DNA of 64,000 nucleotides, from positions 225,384-289,383 of the forward strand of contig DILT01000014.1 in assembly GCA_002425185.1 (NCBI GenBank). Direction: 5' to 3'. Position numbers and translations under genes: made by a program. Each line of letters starts with the position of its first letter. The stretch's first letter is position 1. The stretch comes from Flammeovirgaceae bacterium UBA5585. Its GTDB lineage: Bacteria; Bacteroidota; Bacteroidia; Cytophagales; Cyclobacteriaceae. This document shows positions 34,101 to 44,158 of the stretch, one piece after another. The notes under the pieces were generated by a model. The model saw only the letters and a program-made list of their open reading frames with translations. It was not told the DNA's origin and did not search any database.

Positions 34101-36704
34101 TTACTTTGCCGGGTGCGGCAAAAAGATCAACACCTGAGTACCCTTGTTAAGAACACTGTTCAATTCTACCGTACCCTTTAACTTTTGAACGATCTTCTTC
34201 ACAATGTACAGGCCCAACCCATTACCCTTGCTCCTTTCGTGTGCCCGGAAATACATGTCGAATACCAGGTTCAGGTATTTTTCCTCAATTCCCCAGCCCT
34301 CATCTTCAACACGTACATGTAAGCCTTTCTCGTTTGTGTTTGCAACAATCCGGATGGTTGAGTGATCACTGGAAAATGTAATTGAATTTTCAACGAGGTT
34401 CTCAAGAATTACCTTAATCAGAGCAGGGTAGGTTAAGAAAGGCTGAAGTGTTGTAAATTCTGTGATCATGTTAATATTTCTTTCCCGCATCTCCTCCGAA
34501 AAAATGTTTTTAACAGATGTCAGGATTTCATCCAGGTAAAGTTCCTTAAAAATCAGTTCACTCGAACCCACATCACTAACCGACTGAAGTTTGAGCAGCA
34601 TCTTATCCAGGCTTCGTGCGGTTTGATTTACCTTTTCAAACAGGGTAATTGCGTACGGATCTGTAACAGCAACTTTTGCCACTTCTGCCAACCCCATAAA
34701 TGTGGTGAGCGGTCTTCTGAAATCATGCGATGATCGATAGAAAAAGGTGTCGAGTTCCTTATACGCCTGCTTTAATTCGCGTGTCCGTTCTTCAACGGCA
34801 GATTCCAGTTCTTCATTTATTCGCGCAATGGTTTGGTTGGAGAGTTGCAACTCCTCGGATTGCGCCTGTATCTCCTCGTTCTTTTCCTGTATAGCATAAT
34901 TTAAAGATTTTACTTTCAAATAGTTTCTATACAACAGGTAGGAGATTGCCAAAAGCATCAAAAAAAATACAGAACCAAAAAGAATAATAAGACGCTGCTG
35001 CCGCAGCTTACTATCCCGCACGAATAGTTCTGATTCCTTTAATTCCTTTTCCTTATTCAGCAATTCTATTTCTTGATTCTTTTGCTGGAGGGAATACTCT
35101 ACTTGTAAACTGGCAATTCGGTTAGAAAGTGAGTTGTTATACAAAGAGTCTTTAAACTGTAAATGGCGTTTATAGTACGTAAGGCTTCGCTCACGATTTC
35201 CGGTTTGTTCGGCCAGGTCTGCTATTTCAAGATAAATATCATGCAGCGCTTGAGCACCTTGTACTTTTTGGGCCATTTGTTCGGCCACCCGTAAATGGGC
35301 ATCTGCTCGCTGAAAGTCTTTCGATGCTTTATAAGTTTTTGCCAACGCCAGGTTACACCAGGCTATACCGATGGAATTATTATTTCGGGTTTCTATAGCC
35401 AGGCTTTGCAATTGATAGGCGATCGCCTCACGATACTTACCAAGTGCATGCATTAAATAACCGAGGTTATTCAGGGTAGAGGCTATCCGTAAAGGGTCAT
35501 TAATGGTTTCACGGAGGGCAAGCGCTTGTTTAAGGTAAAAAAATGAACTGTCATAAACCTTTGTGTCATAAAAAATAACTCCCAGTAAATTATAATTGGT
35601 AGCTTCCAACACCCGGTAGTTATTTCTCTTTGATAGGCTAAGCGACCGGGAGGCAAACTCTTTCGCTAAGGTGTGCTGATTTAAATAGGGATACACCCAT
35701 CCTAACTGCCACAGCAATTTTGCCTGTTCATAGGCGTAGCCCTTTGTCTCTGCTATCTTTAAACCTTCATATGCATTGTTCAGGCTTAACTCATAATTAC
35801 CAACCTCAGAAAAAATATAGGCAATCTCATATTGGGTAACCACGTATTCATACCACAAACCGTTTGCCCGATAATACTCTTTCACATCATTCAACAGGGT
35901 AAGGGCTTCCTGATACGCTGATTGCCTGATGTGTAAAATAGCACTACGAAACTTGTAGCTATTCTTAATTTCAGGACTATGAACTTGTAATGTGTTAATG
36001 TAGTTTGCCTGTTGAAGAAAATATTCTGCACGCTCATACTGAAGTATCCCCAGGTAGTAATCAGCCAATTGCAGGTATATGTCGGCCAAAAGATTAGGTC
36101 TGTTGATTATTTTTCGAAGTGCATATGATTTATTAAGAAGCTCCAGTTGTTTATCCCGTTCACCTTGAATACCATAATACTTTGACCACTCTTTATAAAG
36201 AACAGAAAACTCAAATTGATATTCCGTATTATTCAGCACTTCATAAGCCCGGTTAAATAACACCAACGCTGAATCCATTTCTCCCTTTATGGTTAAAAAG
36301 TTAGCGTACTTTACCAGGCCGTAGCCCTCTACATTTTTGGTACCTGCCTTGTGGGCCAGGTTAACGCCCTGAAAGTAATAGTGACCGGCCTTCACCTGAT
36401 CGCCCAACGACTGTTCATACAATGCCCGGTAAATCAGCGATAATGCCTGCCCCTTTAAATAGCCTACTTTTTGACTCAACGCAAGCGCCTCAAGTGTGTA
36501 TACATTGCTTCTGCGTTCATCAAAAGATGCGCACTCTAGCGCCATAGCATTAAGTAAATCAACCTTTGCCTCACCGGATAACCCGCTCGCAACTGACTCC
36601 AGGCTATCCATACGGTGCAGTTCATTTTGTAAAGAAGACTGTGCCCAAAGGACATTGCAGAAAAATAAAAATACAATGCATGAAATCAGTTTACGCATGT
36701 TCAA
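34101..36704 (-). CDS. Sensor histidine kinase with TPR sensor region
   Basis: An 867-residue protein. It starts with a signal peptide (MRKLISCIVFLFFCNVLWAQ). Residues about 60-540 are TPR repeats, predicted periplasmic. One membrane helix lies near residues 572-590 (LIILFGSVFFLMLLAISYLL), then a coiled coil. The H box is SSHDFRRPLTTFMGL (phospho-His in HDFRRPL, near residue 660), followed by N box (LVENSITFSS) and G boxes VEDEGWGIEE and GNGLGLYIVKKIV. No response regulator is nearby. The TPRs may bind a protein ligand. The family pattern is common in Bacteroidota. Confidence 0.93.
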   Translation of the reverse strand: MNMRKLISCIVFLFFCNVLWAQSSLQNELHRMDSLESVASGLSGEAKVDLLNAMALECASFDERRSNVYTLEALALSQKVGYLKGQALSLIYRALYEQSLGDQVKAGHYYFQGVNLAHKAGTKNVEGYGLVKYANFLTIKGEMDSALVLFNRAYEVLNNTEYQFEFSVLYKEWSKYYGIQGERDKQLELLNKSYALRKIINRPNLLADIYLQLADYYLGILQYERAEYFLQQANYINTLQVHSPEIKNSYKFRSAILHIRQSAYQEALTLLNDVKEYYRANGLWYEYVVTQYEIAYIFSEVGNYELSLNNAYEGLKIAETKGYAYEQAKLLWQLGWVYPYLNQHTLAKEFASRSLSLSKRNNYRVLEATNYNLLGVIFYDTKVYDSSFFYLKQALALRETINDPLRIASTLNNLGYLMHALGKYREAIAYQLQSLAIETRNNNSIGIAWCNLALAKTYKASKDFQRADAHLRVAEQMAQKVQGAQALHDIYLEIADLAEQTGNRERSLTYYKRHLQFKDSLYNNSLSNRIASLQVEYSLQQKNQEIELLNKEKELKESELFVRDSKLRQQRLIILFGSVFFLMLLAISYLLYRNYLKVKSLNYAIQEKNEEIQAQSEELQLSNQTIARINEELESAVEERTRELKQAYKELDTFFYRSSHDFRRPLTTFMGLAEVAKVAVTDPYAITLFEKVNQTARSLDKMLLKLQSVSDVGSSELIFKELYLDEILTSVKNIFSEEMRERNINMITEFTTLQPFLTYPALIKVILENLVENSITFSSDHSTIRIVANTNEKGLHVRVEDEGWGIEEKYLNLVFDMYFRAHERSKGNGLGLYIVKKIVQKLKGTVELNSVLNKGTQVLIFLPHPAK

Positions 36705-36738
36705 TAAGGCGGTAAAAAATCAAAACGTAACTGTAACC

Positions 36739-37932
36739 CTACTGCATTACCTGCTCTGAAATTTTTCCTGTTACTTTATTCTTCAGGATCAGTTTCTTTG
36801 CACCGTAGTGTGTTACTTCTTCTTTCACCAGGTAATGTTCGGCATCAAACTCCTGCAAGTGGCTATCTTTGCCAACACCTGTGCGGCCACGCCAATGAGC
36901 AAGGTTAACAGGTTCCCACAATTTACTTTTAGCCGAACGGTAGGCGGCATCCAAAATGGCATTAACCACATAGCCATCGTAAAATGTTTCTTTAGGCTGT
37001 ATGCCCTTTTCAAAAGCGTTGAGCATATCCATAAACATATGGTTATAACCCAACTCATTCAGTTCATCACCAACCGGAAAAAGCCAGCCTGTGTTGCTCT
37101 CTGCTTTTTCAGCCACATAATCTGCACCCTTCCCTGTTGTGAACATTTCGAGTCCGGTGCGTAAAAATCCATTTGTCCAGATGGTACCTTCCGAACCCAT
37201 CACCTCATCGCGCAAATCCAACCCGCCCCGAAACGTCCAGCTTACTTCAAATTGGCCGATGGCCCCGTTTTCATATTTCACCAATCCGATAGCATGGTCT
37301 TCTGCATCAATGGGCTTCACCTGCGTATCGGCCCAGCACATTACCTCTACGGGTAAAATATCTTTACCGATATAACTACGCGAAATTTCTACGCAGTGAC
37401 AACCCAGATCAAGAATACAACCACCACCTGCCTGCTCCATATCCCAAAACCACTCACTGTGTGGCCCGGGATGTGTTTCGCGCGACTTCGCCCAGAGAAC
37501 CCTACCCAATGCACCGTTCTTCACACTTTCATGTGCTTTTAAAAACTTGGGTGTATACACCAGGTCTTCGAGGTAGCCATTGAAAATCCCAGCCTTCTCC
37601 ACAGCTTCCAGCATGCGTTTTGCCTCCTCCGCATTTCGGCCGAGTGGCTTGGTTACCATCACTGCCTTTTTATACTTGCAACATAACATTACGGCTTCTT
37701 CATGCAGGTTGTTGGGTAACGAAACGCATACCACTTCAACATCCGGCCGATTAATGGCTTCTTCCATAGTGGTTGTGCCAAACGGAACATCATAATCGGT
37801 CATAAATTTTTTTACGCTTTCATCCCTGCGTGAATAGATGGCCACAATCTTGTCGCGGTTACGGTAACCCTGAATAGAATCTGCGTAAAACCTGCCAATG
37901 AAACCCGTACCAAGCATTGCAATTTTTGTCAT
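36739..37932 (-). CDS. Gfo/Idh/MocA family oxidoreductase
   Basis: A 397-residue NAD(P)-dependent sugar or inositol dehydrogenase-type protein. The N-terminal Rossmann fold starts KIAMLGTGFIGRFYADSI. The catalytic EKP motif is replaced by VMVTKPLGRN (TKP). The Asp/His pair (GGCILDLGCHCVEISR) is present. The C-terminal domain is complete. No sugar-gene cluster surrounds it. The substrate is unknown. Confidence 0.9.
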   Translation of the reverse strand: MTKIAMLGTGFIGRFYADSIQGYRNRDKIVAIYSRRDESVKKFMTDYDVPFGTTTMEEAINRPDVEVVCVSLPNNLHEEAVMLCCKYKKAVMVTKPLGRNAEEAKRMLEAVEKAGIFNGYLEDLVYTPKFLKAHESVKNGALGRVLWAKSRETHPGPHSEWFWDMEQAGGGCILDLGCHCVEISRSYIGKDILPVEVMCWADTQVKPIDAEDHAIGLVKYENGAIGQFEVSWTFRGGLDLRDEVMGSEGTIWTNGFLRTGLEMFTTGKGADYVAEKAESNTGWLFPVGDELNELGYNHMFMDMLNAFEKGIQPKETFYDGYVVNAILDAAYRSAKSKLWEPVNLAHWRGRTGVGKDSHLQEFDAEHYLVKEEVTHYGAKKLILKNKVTGKISEQVMQ

Positions 37933-38041
37933 ATTCTTTAAAATTTTATTGAATATACTTGTTCTTCTTTCAACAGCTCAAATAATAATGATAAAGGGTA
38001 AAAAAATAATTACCTATCATTGGGCTCTAAAATACTGTGCT

Positions 38042-39700
38042 ATGAAATATACCCTTTTGATTTTATCCCTGGTTTTTATTGGCTTTTCCTGCACTAAAAA
38101 GGAGGCCACCTTTCAACGCGAAGACGGTTTGAATTCATTTACCGTGGCCGGTCTTGAGCAATATCTCAAAACGCTTGCTTCCGATGAATTTCTGGGTCGT
38201 ATGCCGTTTACAGAAGGCGAACGCATAACCCTTAATTACCTGGAAGAACAATACAAAACCCTTGGGTTAGAGCCCGGAAATGGCAGCAGCTACCTGCAGG
38301 AAGTACCGATGGTGGAAATTACTACAACAGCCGATGCTTCAATGGAGGTAAAATCAGGTAAAAATAAATTTTCATTGGAAGGTTTTAAAGATTATGTGAT
38401 CTGGACTGAACGTACCGATGAAAAAATTGAGCTAAAAGATGAAGACCTGATCTTTGCAGGTTTTGGTATTGTGGCTCCTGAGTATGGCTGGAATGATTAC
38501 GAAGGACTGGAAGTAAAAGATAAAATTGTTTTGGTGATGGTGAATGATCCTGGCTTTGGCTCCACGGATGCCACGCGCTTCAAAGGCAACACCATGACCT
38601 ATTATGGGCGCTGGACGTATAAATTTGAAGAAGCTGCACGCCAGGGTGCAAAAGGCTTGTTGATTATTCATGATGATGTAGCGGCCGGATACGGTTTTTG
38701 GGTGGTTCAAAACAGCTGGAACAAAGCCAAGCTCTATTTAGACACGCGCGGAAAAAATAACTATTACTGTGCTACGGTGGGATGGGTTTCGCAACCTGCT
38801 GCAAAAAAACTTTTCGAAGCAGCAGGTTTAGATTGGGCGAGTACGGTATCCGCTGCACGCCAGCCAGGATTTAAAGGTGCGCCTATGAATCTAAAACTCT
38901 CTACTAATTTATCTGTTAAAGCAAAATTCGATAAGTCGTATAACGTGGTTGGGAAAATTACCGGAACAAAACAACCCGATGAATACATCATATACTCTTC
39001 GCATTGGGACCACTTCGGAATTGGAAAGGCAGATGAAAAAGGTGACACTATTTATAACGGTGCACTCGACAATGCCAGCGGAACAGCAGCCCTGCTTGAA
39101 CTGGCTAAAGGTTTTTCATCGTTAAAAAATAAACCCAATCGTACCGTAATTTTTCTGGCCGTGACTGCCGAAGAACAAGGGTTATGGGGTTCGGAATACT
39201 ATGCACAAAATCCAATCTACCCGAAAGAAAAAACAGTGGCCAACATCAATATCGATGGCATTAATCCGTATGGCAAAATGAAGGATATAGTAGTAGTGGG
39301 CATAGGTCAGTCTGATTTAGAAGATTACCTGAATGAAGAAGCCAAAGCGGCTGGTCGTTACACTTCGCCCGAACCTAATCCTGTTGCCGGATATTACTTC
39401 CGCTCCGACCATTTCTGTTTTGCAAAAGTGGGCATACCCGCACTTTACACCAACACCGGTATTGATCATGTAGAAAAAGGAGCTGAGTACGGAAAACAAT
39501 TACAGGACGACTACGTGGCCAAATATTATCACAAACCTTCCGATGAATATGATCCTACTGTATGGAACCTGGAAGGCGCAGTGGACGATACAAAATTATT
39601 ATTCAACGTAGGTAAACGCCTGGCTTTTGAAACCAACTGGCCCCAGTGGAAAGAGGGTTCGGAGTTTAAAGCGATTCGGGACAGGTACATGAAGCGGTAA
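38042..39700 (+). CDS. M28 family aminopeptidase-like lipoprotein
   Basis: Read from the ATG at 38042 (552 residues); it begins LLILSLVFIGFSC, a lipobox with Cys. An upstream reading to 37898 is not supported. It has a PA-like insert (about 100-270) and then M28 zinc ligands: SSHWDHFG, DNASGTAALLELAKGF, VTAEEQGLWGSEYYAQNP, NINIDGINPYG, and C-terminal H and PSDEYDPT. It is expected to cut peptides in the periplasm or at the surface. Confidence 0.93.
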   Translation: MKYTLLILSLVFIGFSCTKKEATFQREDGLNSFTVAGLEQYLKTLASDEFLGRMPFTEGERITLNYLEEQYKTLGLEPGNGSSYLQEVPMVEITTTADASMEVKSGKNKFSLEGFKDYVIWTERTDEKIELKDEDLIFAGFGIVAPEYGWNDYEGLEVKDKIVLVMVNDPGFGSTDATRFKGNTMTYYGRWTYKFEEAARQGAKGLLIIHDDVAAGYGFWVVQNSWNKAKLYLDTRGKNNYYCATVGWVSQPAAKKLFEAAGLDWASTVSAARQPGFKGAPMNLKLSTNLSVKAKFDKSYNVVGKITGTKQPDEYIIYSSHWDHFGIGKADEKGDTIYNGALDNASGTAALLELAKGFSSLKNKPNRTVIFLAVTAEEQGLWGSEYYAQNPIYPKEKTVANINIDGINPYGKMKDIVVVGIGQSDLEDYLNEEAKAAGRYTSPEPNPVAGYYFRSDHFCFAKVGIPALYTNTGIDHVEKGAEYGKQLQDDYVAKYYHKPSDEYDPTVWNLEGAVDDTKLLFNVGKRLAFETNWPQWKEGSEFKAIRDRYMKR

Positions 39701-39748
39701 AATTCCCAAGCCAAACTACTGGCTATATTCATCCTTCAGCTTTCAACT

Positions 39749-39782
39749 ACCCTGGCTTTTACGCAAAAGGCCAGGGTTTTTT
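39749..39782 (+). terminator. Rho-independent terminator after the M28 gene
   Basis: Arms ACCCTGGC (39749-39756) and GCCAGGGT (39770-39777) extend through a TTTT/AAAA inner stem to a five-base loop, and the last arm runs into TTTTTT (39777-39782). It lies 48 bp after the stop of the M28 gene. Confidence 0.9.
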
Positions 39783-39863
39783 ATTGTTCTTCCTAAGCTA
39801 ATGCCTGTTAGCTTAATATCCCCCTAGTCAGTATTTTTGAGCTTGCGTAGAACGAAAACCACT

Positions 39864-42800
39864 ATGAGCACGGAAACGATCAGCACTGAAAAAGTTCAAA
39901 AAAGCACCCCTGCCTATCACCAGGTACAAACACCTTATAAGCCCAAAAACAAAGTTCGTATTGTTACCGCAGCCAGCCTATTTGATGGCCACGATGCAGC
40001 CATTAACATAATGCGCAGAATTATTCAGGCCACAGGCGTTGAAGTAATCCATTTAGGCCATGACAGAAGTGTGGAAGAAGTAGTAAATACTGCTATTCAG
40101 GAAGATGCACAAGCCATTGCCATGACCAGCTACCAGGGTGGGCACAACGAGTACTTTAAATATATGTACGACCTGTTGCAAGAAAAAGGCGCAGGACATA
40201 TAAAGATTTTTGGTGGTGGCGGTGGAGTAATTCTTCCGGATGAAATCAAAGAGTTGATGGAGTACGGCATTACCCGAATCTATTCTCCGGATGACGGACG
40301 CGCCATGGGACTTCAGGGAATGATTAATGATTTAGTGGAGAAGAGTGACTACCCTACCGGTAAAATAATTAACAATCAGCAATTATCAATCAACAATTCT
40401 CTGGGTATTGCTCAGGCAATCTCAGCTGCTGAAAATTTTTATGATGAGCATAAAGATTTTTTCAGTGAAATAAACAAGAGGGCTGCCGATTCAAAAGCAC
40501 CTGTGCTGGGTATTACCGGAACAGGAGGTGCCGGTAAGTCTTCGATGGTGGATGAAATTGTAAGAAGGTTTTTAGTAGACTTCAAGGAAAAGACTATCGG
40601 ATTAATTTCTGTTGATCCGTCCAAACGTAAAACGGGTGGTGCACTACTGGGCGATCGCATCCGCATGAATGCGATAAATAATTCCCGTGTATATATGCGC
40701 TCATTGGCAACACGTCAGTCAAACCTGGCATTATCGGCTTATGTAAAAGAGGCTGTGCAGATTTTAAAGGCTTCAGGGTTCGACTTAATTATTTTAGAAA
40801 CGTCAGGTATCGGCCAAAGCGATACTGAAATTCTGGATCACAGCGATGTATCGTTATATGTGATGACACCGGAATATGGTGCTGCCACACAACTTGAAAA
40901 AATCGATATGTTGGATTTTGCCGATGTGATTGCCTTGAACAAGTTTGATAAACGCGGTGCGCTGGATGCATTACGCGATGTAAAGAAACAATACCAACGC
41001 AACCACCAGCTTTGGGATAAAAAGCCGGATGATATGCCTGTGTTCGGCACCATTGCCTCACAATTCAATGATCCGGGTACGAATCAGCTTTACAAACACA
41101 TCATCGATAAGGTTGTTGAAAAAACCGGAGCTGATTTAAAATCATCATTTGAGATAACACGGGAGATGTCGGAGAAAATATTTGTTATTCCTCCTCACCG
41201 CACGCGTTACCTCAGCGAAATTTCTGAGAATAACCGAAAGTATGATGAGTGGGTTAACGAACAGGTAGTTGTTGCTGAAAAGTTATACGCCTTCAGTAAA
41301 ACAATTGAATCGGTTACAGATGCTGCAATTAAAAAAGTGCTTCAGGCCGAATTCGATAAGATTAAACTCAACCTTGATCCCAAAAACTTGAAGCTTATAG
41401 AAGAATGGGCTGGCAAAGCGAAGCAATACAAAGAACCAGTTTTCAAATTCAAGGTTCGGGATAAGGAAATCGGCATTCAAACCCACACTGAATCATTAGC
41501 TCATACGCAAATTCCAAAAGTAGTGCTTCCCAAATACTCAAGCTGGGGCGATTTGTTGCGCTGGAGTCTGCAAGAAAATGTTCCAGGAGAGTTTCCATAC
41601 ACCGCGGGTATATATCCGTTCAAACGCGAAGGCGAAGATCCTACACGCATGTTTGCCGGTGAAGGCGGACCGGAACGCACAAACAGGCGCTTTCACTATG
41701 TTTCCTTAGCGATGCCGGCTAAACGTTTATCGACAGCCTTTGATTCAGTGACGCTATACGGTAACGATCCCGACTATCGACCGGATATTTATGGCAAGAT
41801 TGGCAATTCGGGCGTGAGTATCTGTTGCCTGGATGATGCCAAAAAATTATACAGTGGTTTTAATCTTGCCGACCCTAAAACATCGGTATCGATGACTATC
41901 AATGGTCCTGCGCCCATGTTGCTGGCGTATTTCATGAATGCAGCCATCGATCAGCAGTGCGAACTCTACATCATAAAGAATGGACTCGAAGAAGATGTAA
42001 AGAAGAAAATTGCTGCGCTTTATAAAGGCAGAGAAAATGAACGTCCTGCTTATCAAGGTCCGCTGCCTAAGGGCAACGATGGTTTAGGATTAATGCTGCT
42101 TGGGGTAACCGGAGATCAGGTTTTGCCCAAAGATGTTTACGAGAAAATAAAAGCGGAAACACTTACTCAAGTTAGGGGTACGGTACAAGCCGATATTTTG
42201 AAAGAAGATCAGGCACAAAACACCTGTATCTTCTCCACCGAATTTGCCCTTCGTCTGATGGGTGATGTTCAGCAATACTTTATCGATAAGAAGGTACGCA
42301 ACTTCTATTCGGTTTCTATTTCCGGTTATCATATTGCTGAAGCTGGTGCCAACCCGATAACACAATTGGCCTTTACCCTGGCGAATGGCTTTACGTATGT
42401 AGAGTACTACCTCAGTCGTGGTATGAATATCAATGACTTTGCTCCTAACCTTTCGTTCTTTTTCAGCAACGGTGTTGATCCGGAGTATGCCGTGATTGGT
42501 CGTGTAGCCAGAAGAATCTGGGCCAAGGCATTAAAAAATAAATATGGAGCCGATGCGCGTTCGCAGATGTTGAAGTACCATATTCAAACCTCCGGGCGCT
42601 CCTTGCACGCTCAGGAAATCGACTTCAACGATATTCGCACAACATTGCAGGCGCTGTATGCCATTTACGATAACTGCAATTCGTTACACACCAACGCTTA
42701 CGATGAAGCCATTACCACGCCCACCGAAGAAAGTGTGCGAAGGGCTATGGCCATTCAGCTTATCATAAATAAGGAGTTAGGATTAGCTAAAAATGAAAAT

Positions 42801-43274
42801 CCATTACAGGGATCATTTATTATTGAGGAGCTGACGGATCTTGTAGAAGAAGCGGTATTGTCTGAGTTCGATCGCATTACGGAACGGGGTGGTGTACTGG
42901 GTGCAATGGAAACCATGTACCAGCGAGGAAAAATACAGGAAGAAAGCCTCTATTACGAAACCCTTAAGCATACCGGTGAATACCCGATTATTGGCGTGAA
43001 TACTTTTCTCAGTTCTAAAGGTTCGCCCACCATATTACCGCAGGAAGTAATTCGCGCAACAACCGAAGAAAAAGAATACCAGATTACCATGTTGCGGAAC
43101 CTGCATAAACATCATGCTGGAAAATCCTCCTCTTCTTTGGACGTTGTGCAGGAAGCCGCCATCAAAAACAAAAATATTTTTAGTGAATTGATGGAAGCTG
43201 CCAAAGTTTGTTCACTCGGACAAATCACAAAAGCACTGTTTGAAGTAGGCGGACAATATCGGAGAAACATGTAA
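39864..43274 (+). CDS. icmF: Fused isobutyryl-CoA mutase (B12 domain + G-protein chaperone + mutase)
   Basis: A 1136-residue protein read from MSTETISTEK (ATG 39864; a TTG 27 bp upstream is less likely). Residues about 30-150 are the B12-binding domain (FDGHDAAINIMRRIIQ, SYQGGH, GGGGG). Residues about 210-420 are the MeaI-type G-protein with P-loop GTGGAGKSS and NKFDKRG. Residues about 560-1136 are the mutase (YTAGIYPFKREGEDPTRMFA). This three-part order is IcmF. It would interconvert isobutyryl-CoA and butyryl-CoA using adenosylcobalamin, with the G domain protecting the cofactor. The substrate choice rests on the fused layout and not on tested residues. Confidence 0.9.
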   Translation: MSTETISTEKVQKSTPAYHQVQTPYKPKNKVRIVTAASLFDGHDAAINIMRRIIQATGVEVIHLGHDRSVEEVVNTAIQEDAQAIAMTSYQGGHNEYFKYMYDLLQEKGAGHIKIFGGGGGVILPDEIKELMEYGITRIYSPDDGRAMGLQGMINDLVEKSDYPTGKIINNQQLSINNSLGIAQAISAAENFYDEHKDFFSEINKRAADSKAPVLGITGTGGAGKSSMVDEIVRRFLVDFKEKTIGLISVDPSKRKTGGALLGDRIRMNAINNSRVYMRSLATRQSNLALSAYVKEAVQILKASGFDLIILETSGIGQSDTEILDHSDVSLYVMTPEYGAATQLEKIDMLDFADVIALNKFDKRGALDALRDVKKQYQRNHQLWDKKPDDMPVFGTIASQFNDPGTNQLYKHIIDKVVEKTGADLKSSFEITREMSEKIFVIPPHRTRYLSEISENNRKYDEWVNEQVVVAEKLYAFSKTIESVTDAAIKKVLQAEFDKIKLNLDPKNLKLIEEWAGKAKQYKEPVFKFKVRDKEIGIQTHTESLAHTQIPKVVLPKYSSWGDLLRWSLQENVPGEFPYTAGIYPFKREGEDPTRMFAGEGGPERTNRRFHYVSLAMPAKRLSTAFDSVTLYGNDPDYRPDIYGKIGNSGVSICCLDDAKKLYSGFNLADPKTSVSMTINGPAPMLLAYFMNAAIDQQCELYIIKNGLEEDVKKKIAALYKGRENERPAYQGPLPKGNDGLGLMLLGVTGDQVLPKDVYEKIKAETLTQVRGTVQADILKEDQAQNTCIFSTEFALRLMGDVQQYFIDKKVRNFYSVSISGYHIAEAGANPITQLAFTLANGFTYVEYYLSRGMNINDFAPNLSFFFSNGVDPEYAVIGRVARRIWAKALKNKYGADARSQMLKYHIQTSGRSLHAQEIDFNDIRTTLQALYAIYDNCNSLHTNAYDEAITTPTEESVRRAMAIQLIINKELGLAKNENPLQGSFIIEELTDLVEEAVLSEFDRITERGGVLGAMETMYQRGKIQEESLYYETLKHTGEYPIIGVNTFLSSKGSPTILPQEVIRATTEEKEYQITMLRNLHKHHAGKSSSSLDVVQEAAIKNKNIFSELMEAAKVCSLGQITKALFEVGGQYRRNM

Positions 43275-43387
43275 TCAACGGTGCGTAAATTATGGCCAAT
43301 GACCGATCGCCTATTTCCCCATAAAATTCAGTTAATTCGCTGATAAATATCAGTCACCCCCAACTACCCGATTCCTACTTTTAAGAT

Positions 43388-44158
43388 ATGGGCATGTTGG
43401 ACAGAATGAAGGTTTATTTCTTTGAAACCGGCCAGATGTCATTGTTTGGATGGCGGTTTATAAAAGAATTCCTTTTACCTCCCTATGAACTCAAAGAATT
43501 GCTGCGGCAGTGCTATTTGATTGGAAATAAATCACTTGGATTAGTTGGTGCAACAGGATTCATTATGGGTATTGTACTTACCCTGCAAACAAGACCAACG
43601 CTTGTTGAATTCGGTGCCGAATCCTGGATACCCTCTATGGTTGGGATTGCTATCGTTCGCGAAATCGGCCCTGTTCTTACCGCATTGATTTGTGCCGGTA
43701 AAATCGGCTCAGGCATTGGTGCCGAACTCGCCTCCATGAAGGTAACTGAACAAATTGATGCCATGGAAGTATCGGGCACCAATCCATTCAAATACCTGGT
43801 TATAACACGTGTAACAGCTTGCATAATCATGTTGCCGGTGCTTGTCGTTTTTTCAGATATAATTTCCCTATCGGGTTCTGCTTTAGTAGAGTTTTTAAAA
43901 GGTAAAGTTACGTTTCAACTGTACATCAGCAACGTATTCACCTATCTGCAGTTTAGTGATCTTATCCCCTCCATCACCAAAGCATTCTTTTTTGGCTTTG
44001 CAATTGGTATTGTAGGGTGCTACAAAGGTTTTACTTCCAAGAAAGGAACTGAAGGTGTCGGTCGCACGGCTAATTCGGCTGTAGTGATCAGTTCTATGCT
44101 GGTTTTTGTCCTTGATTTTATTGCCGTACTCATCACCGATATATTTTATGACCTGTAA
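43388..44158 (+). CDS. MlaE-type ABC permease
   Basis: A 256-residue integral membrane protein of the MlaE family, which moves phospholipid between the outer and inner membranes. The segments RPTLVEFGAESWIPSMVG, IVREIGPVLTALICAGKIGS and GAELASMKVTEQIDAMEV are hallmarks. Five or so helices. Its stop and the start of the ATPase overlap by one base (44158), so translation is coupled. First gene of the three-gene Mla-like operon. Confidence 0.95.
   Translation: MGMLDRMKVYFFETGQMSLFGWRFIKEFLLPPYELKELLRQCYLIGNKSLGLVGATGFIMGIVLTLQTRPTLVEFGAESWIPSMVGIAIVREIGPVLTALICAGKIGSGIGAELASMKVTEQIDAMEVSGTNPFKYLVITRVTACIIMLPVLVVFSDIISLSGSALVEFLKGKVTFQLYISNVFTYLQFSDLIPSITKAFFFGFAIGIVGCYKGFTSKKGTEGVGRTANSAVVISSMLVFVLDFIAVLITDIFYDL

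Noticed and set aside
34105..34122. TTTGCCGggtgCGGCAAA hairpin at the 3' end of the histidine kinase gene
   Set aside because: No immediate T-run on either strand, and it lies inside the coding end, so a terminator call is weak.
37898..38041. Upstream extension of the M28 gene
   Set aside because: A lipoprotein leader begins at the ATG 38042; the added part has no family similarity and overlaps the start of the divergent oxidoreductase.
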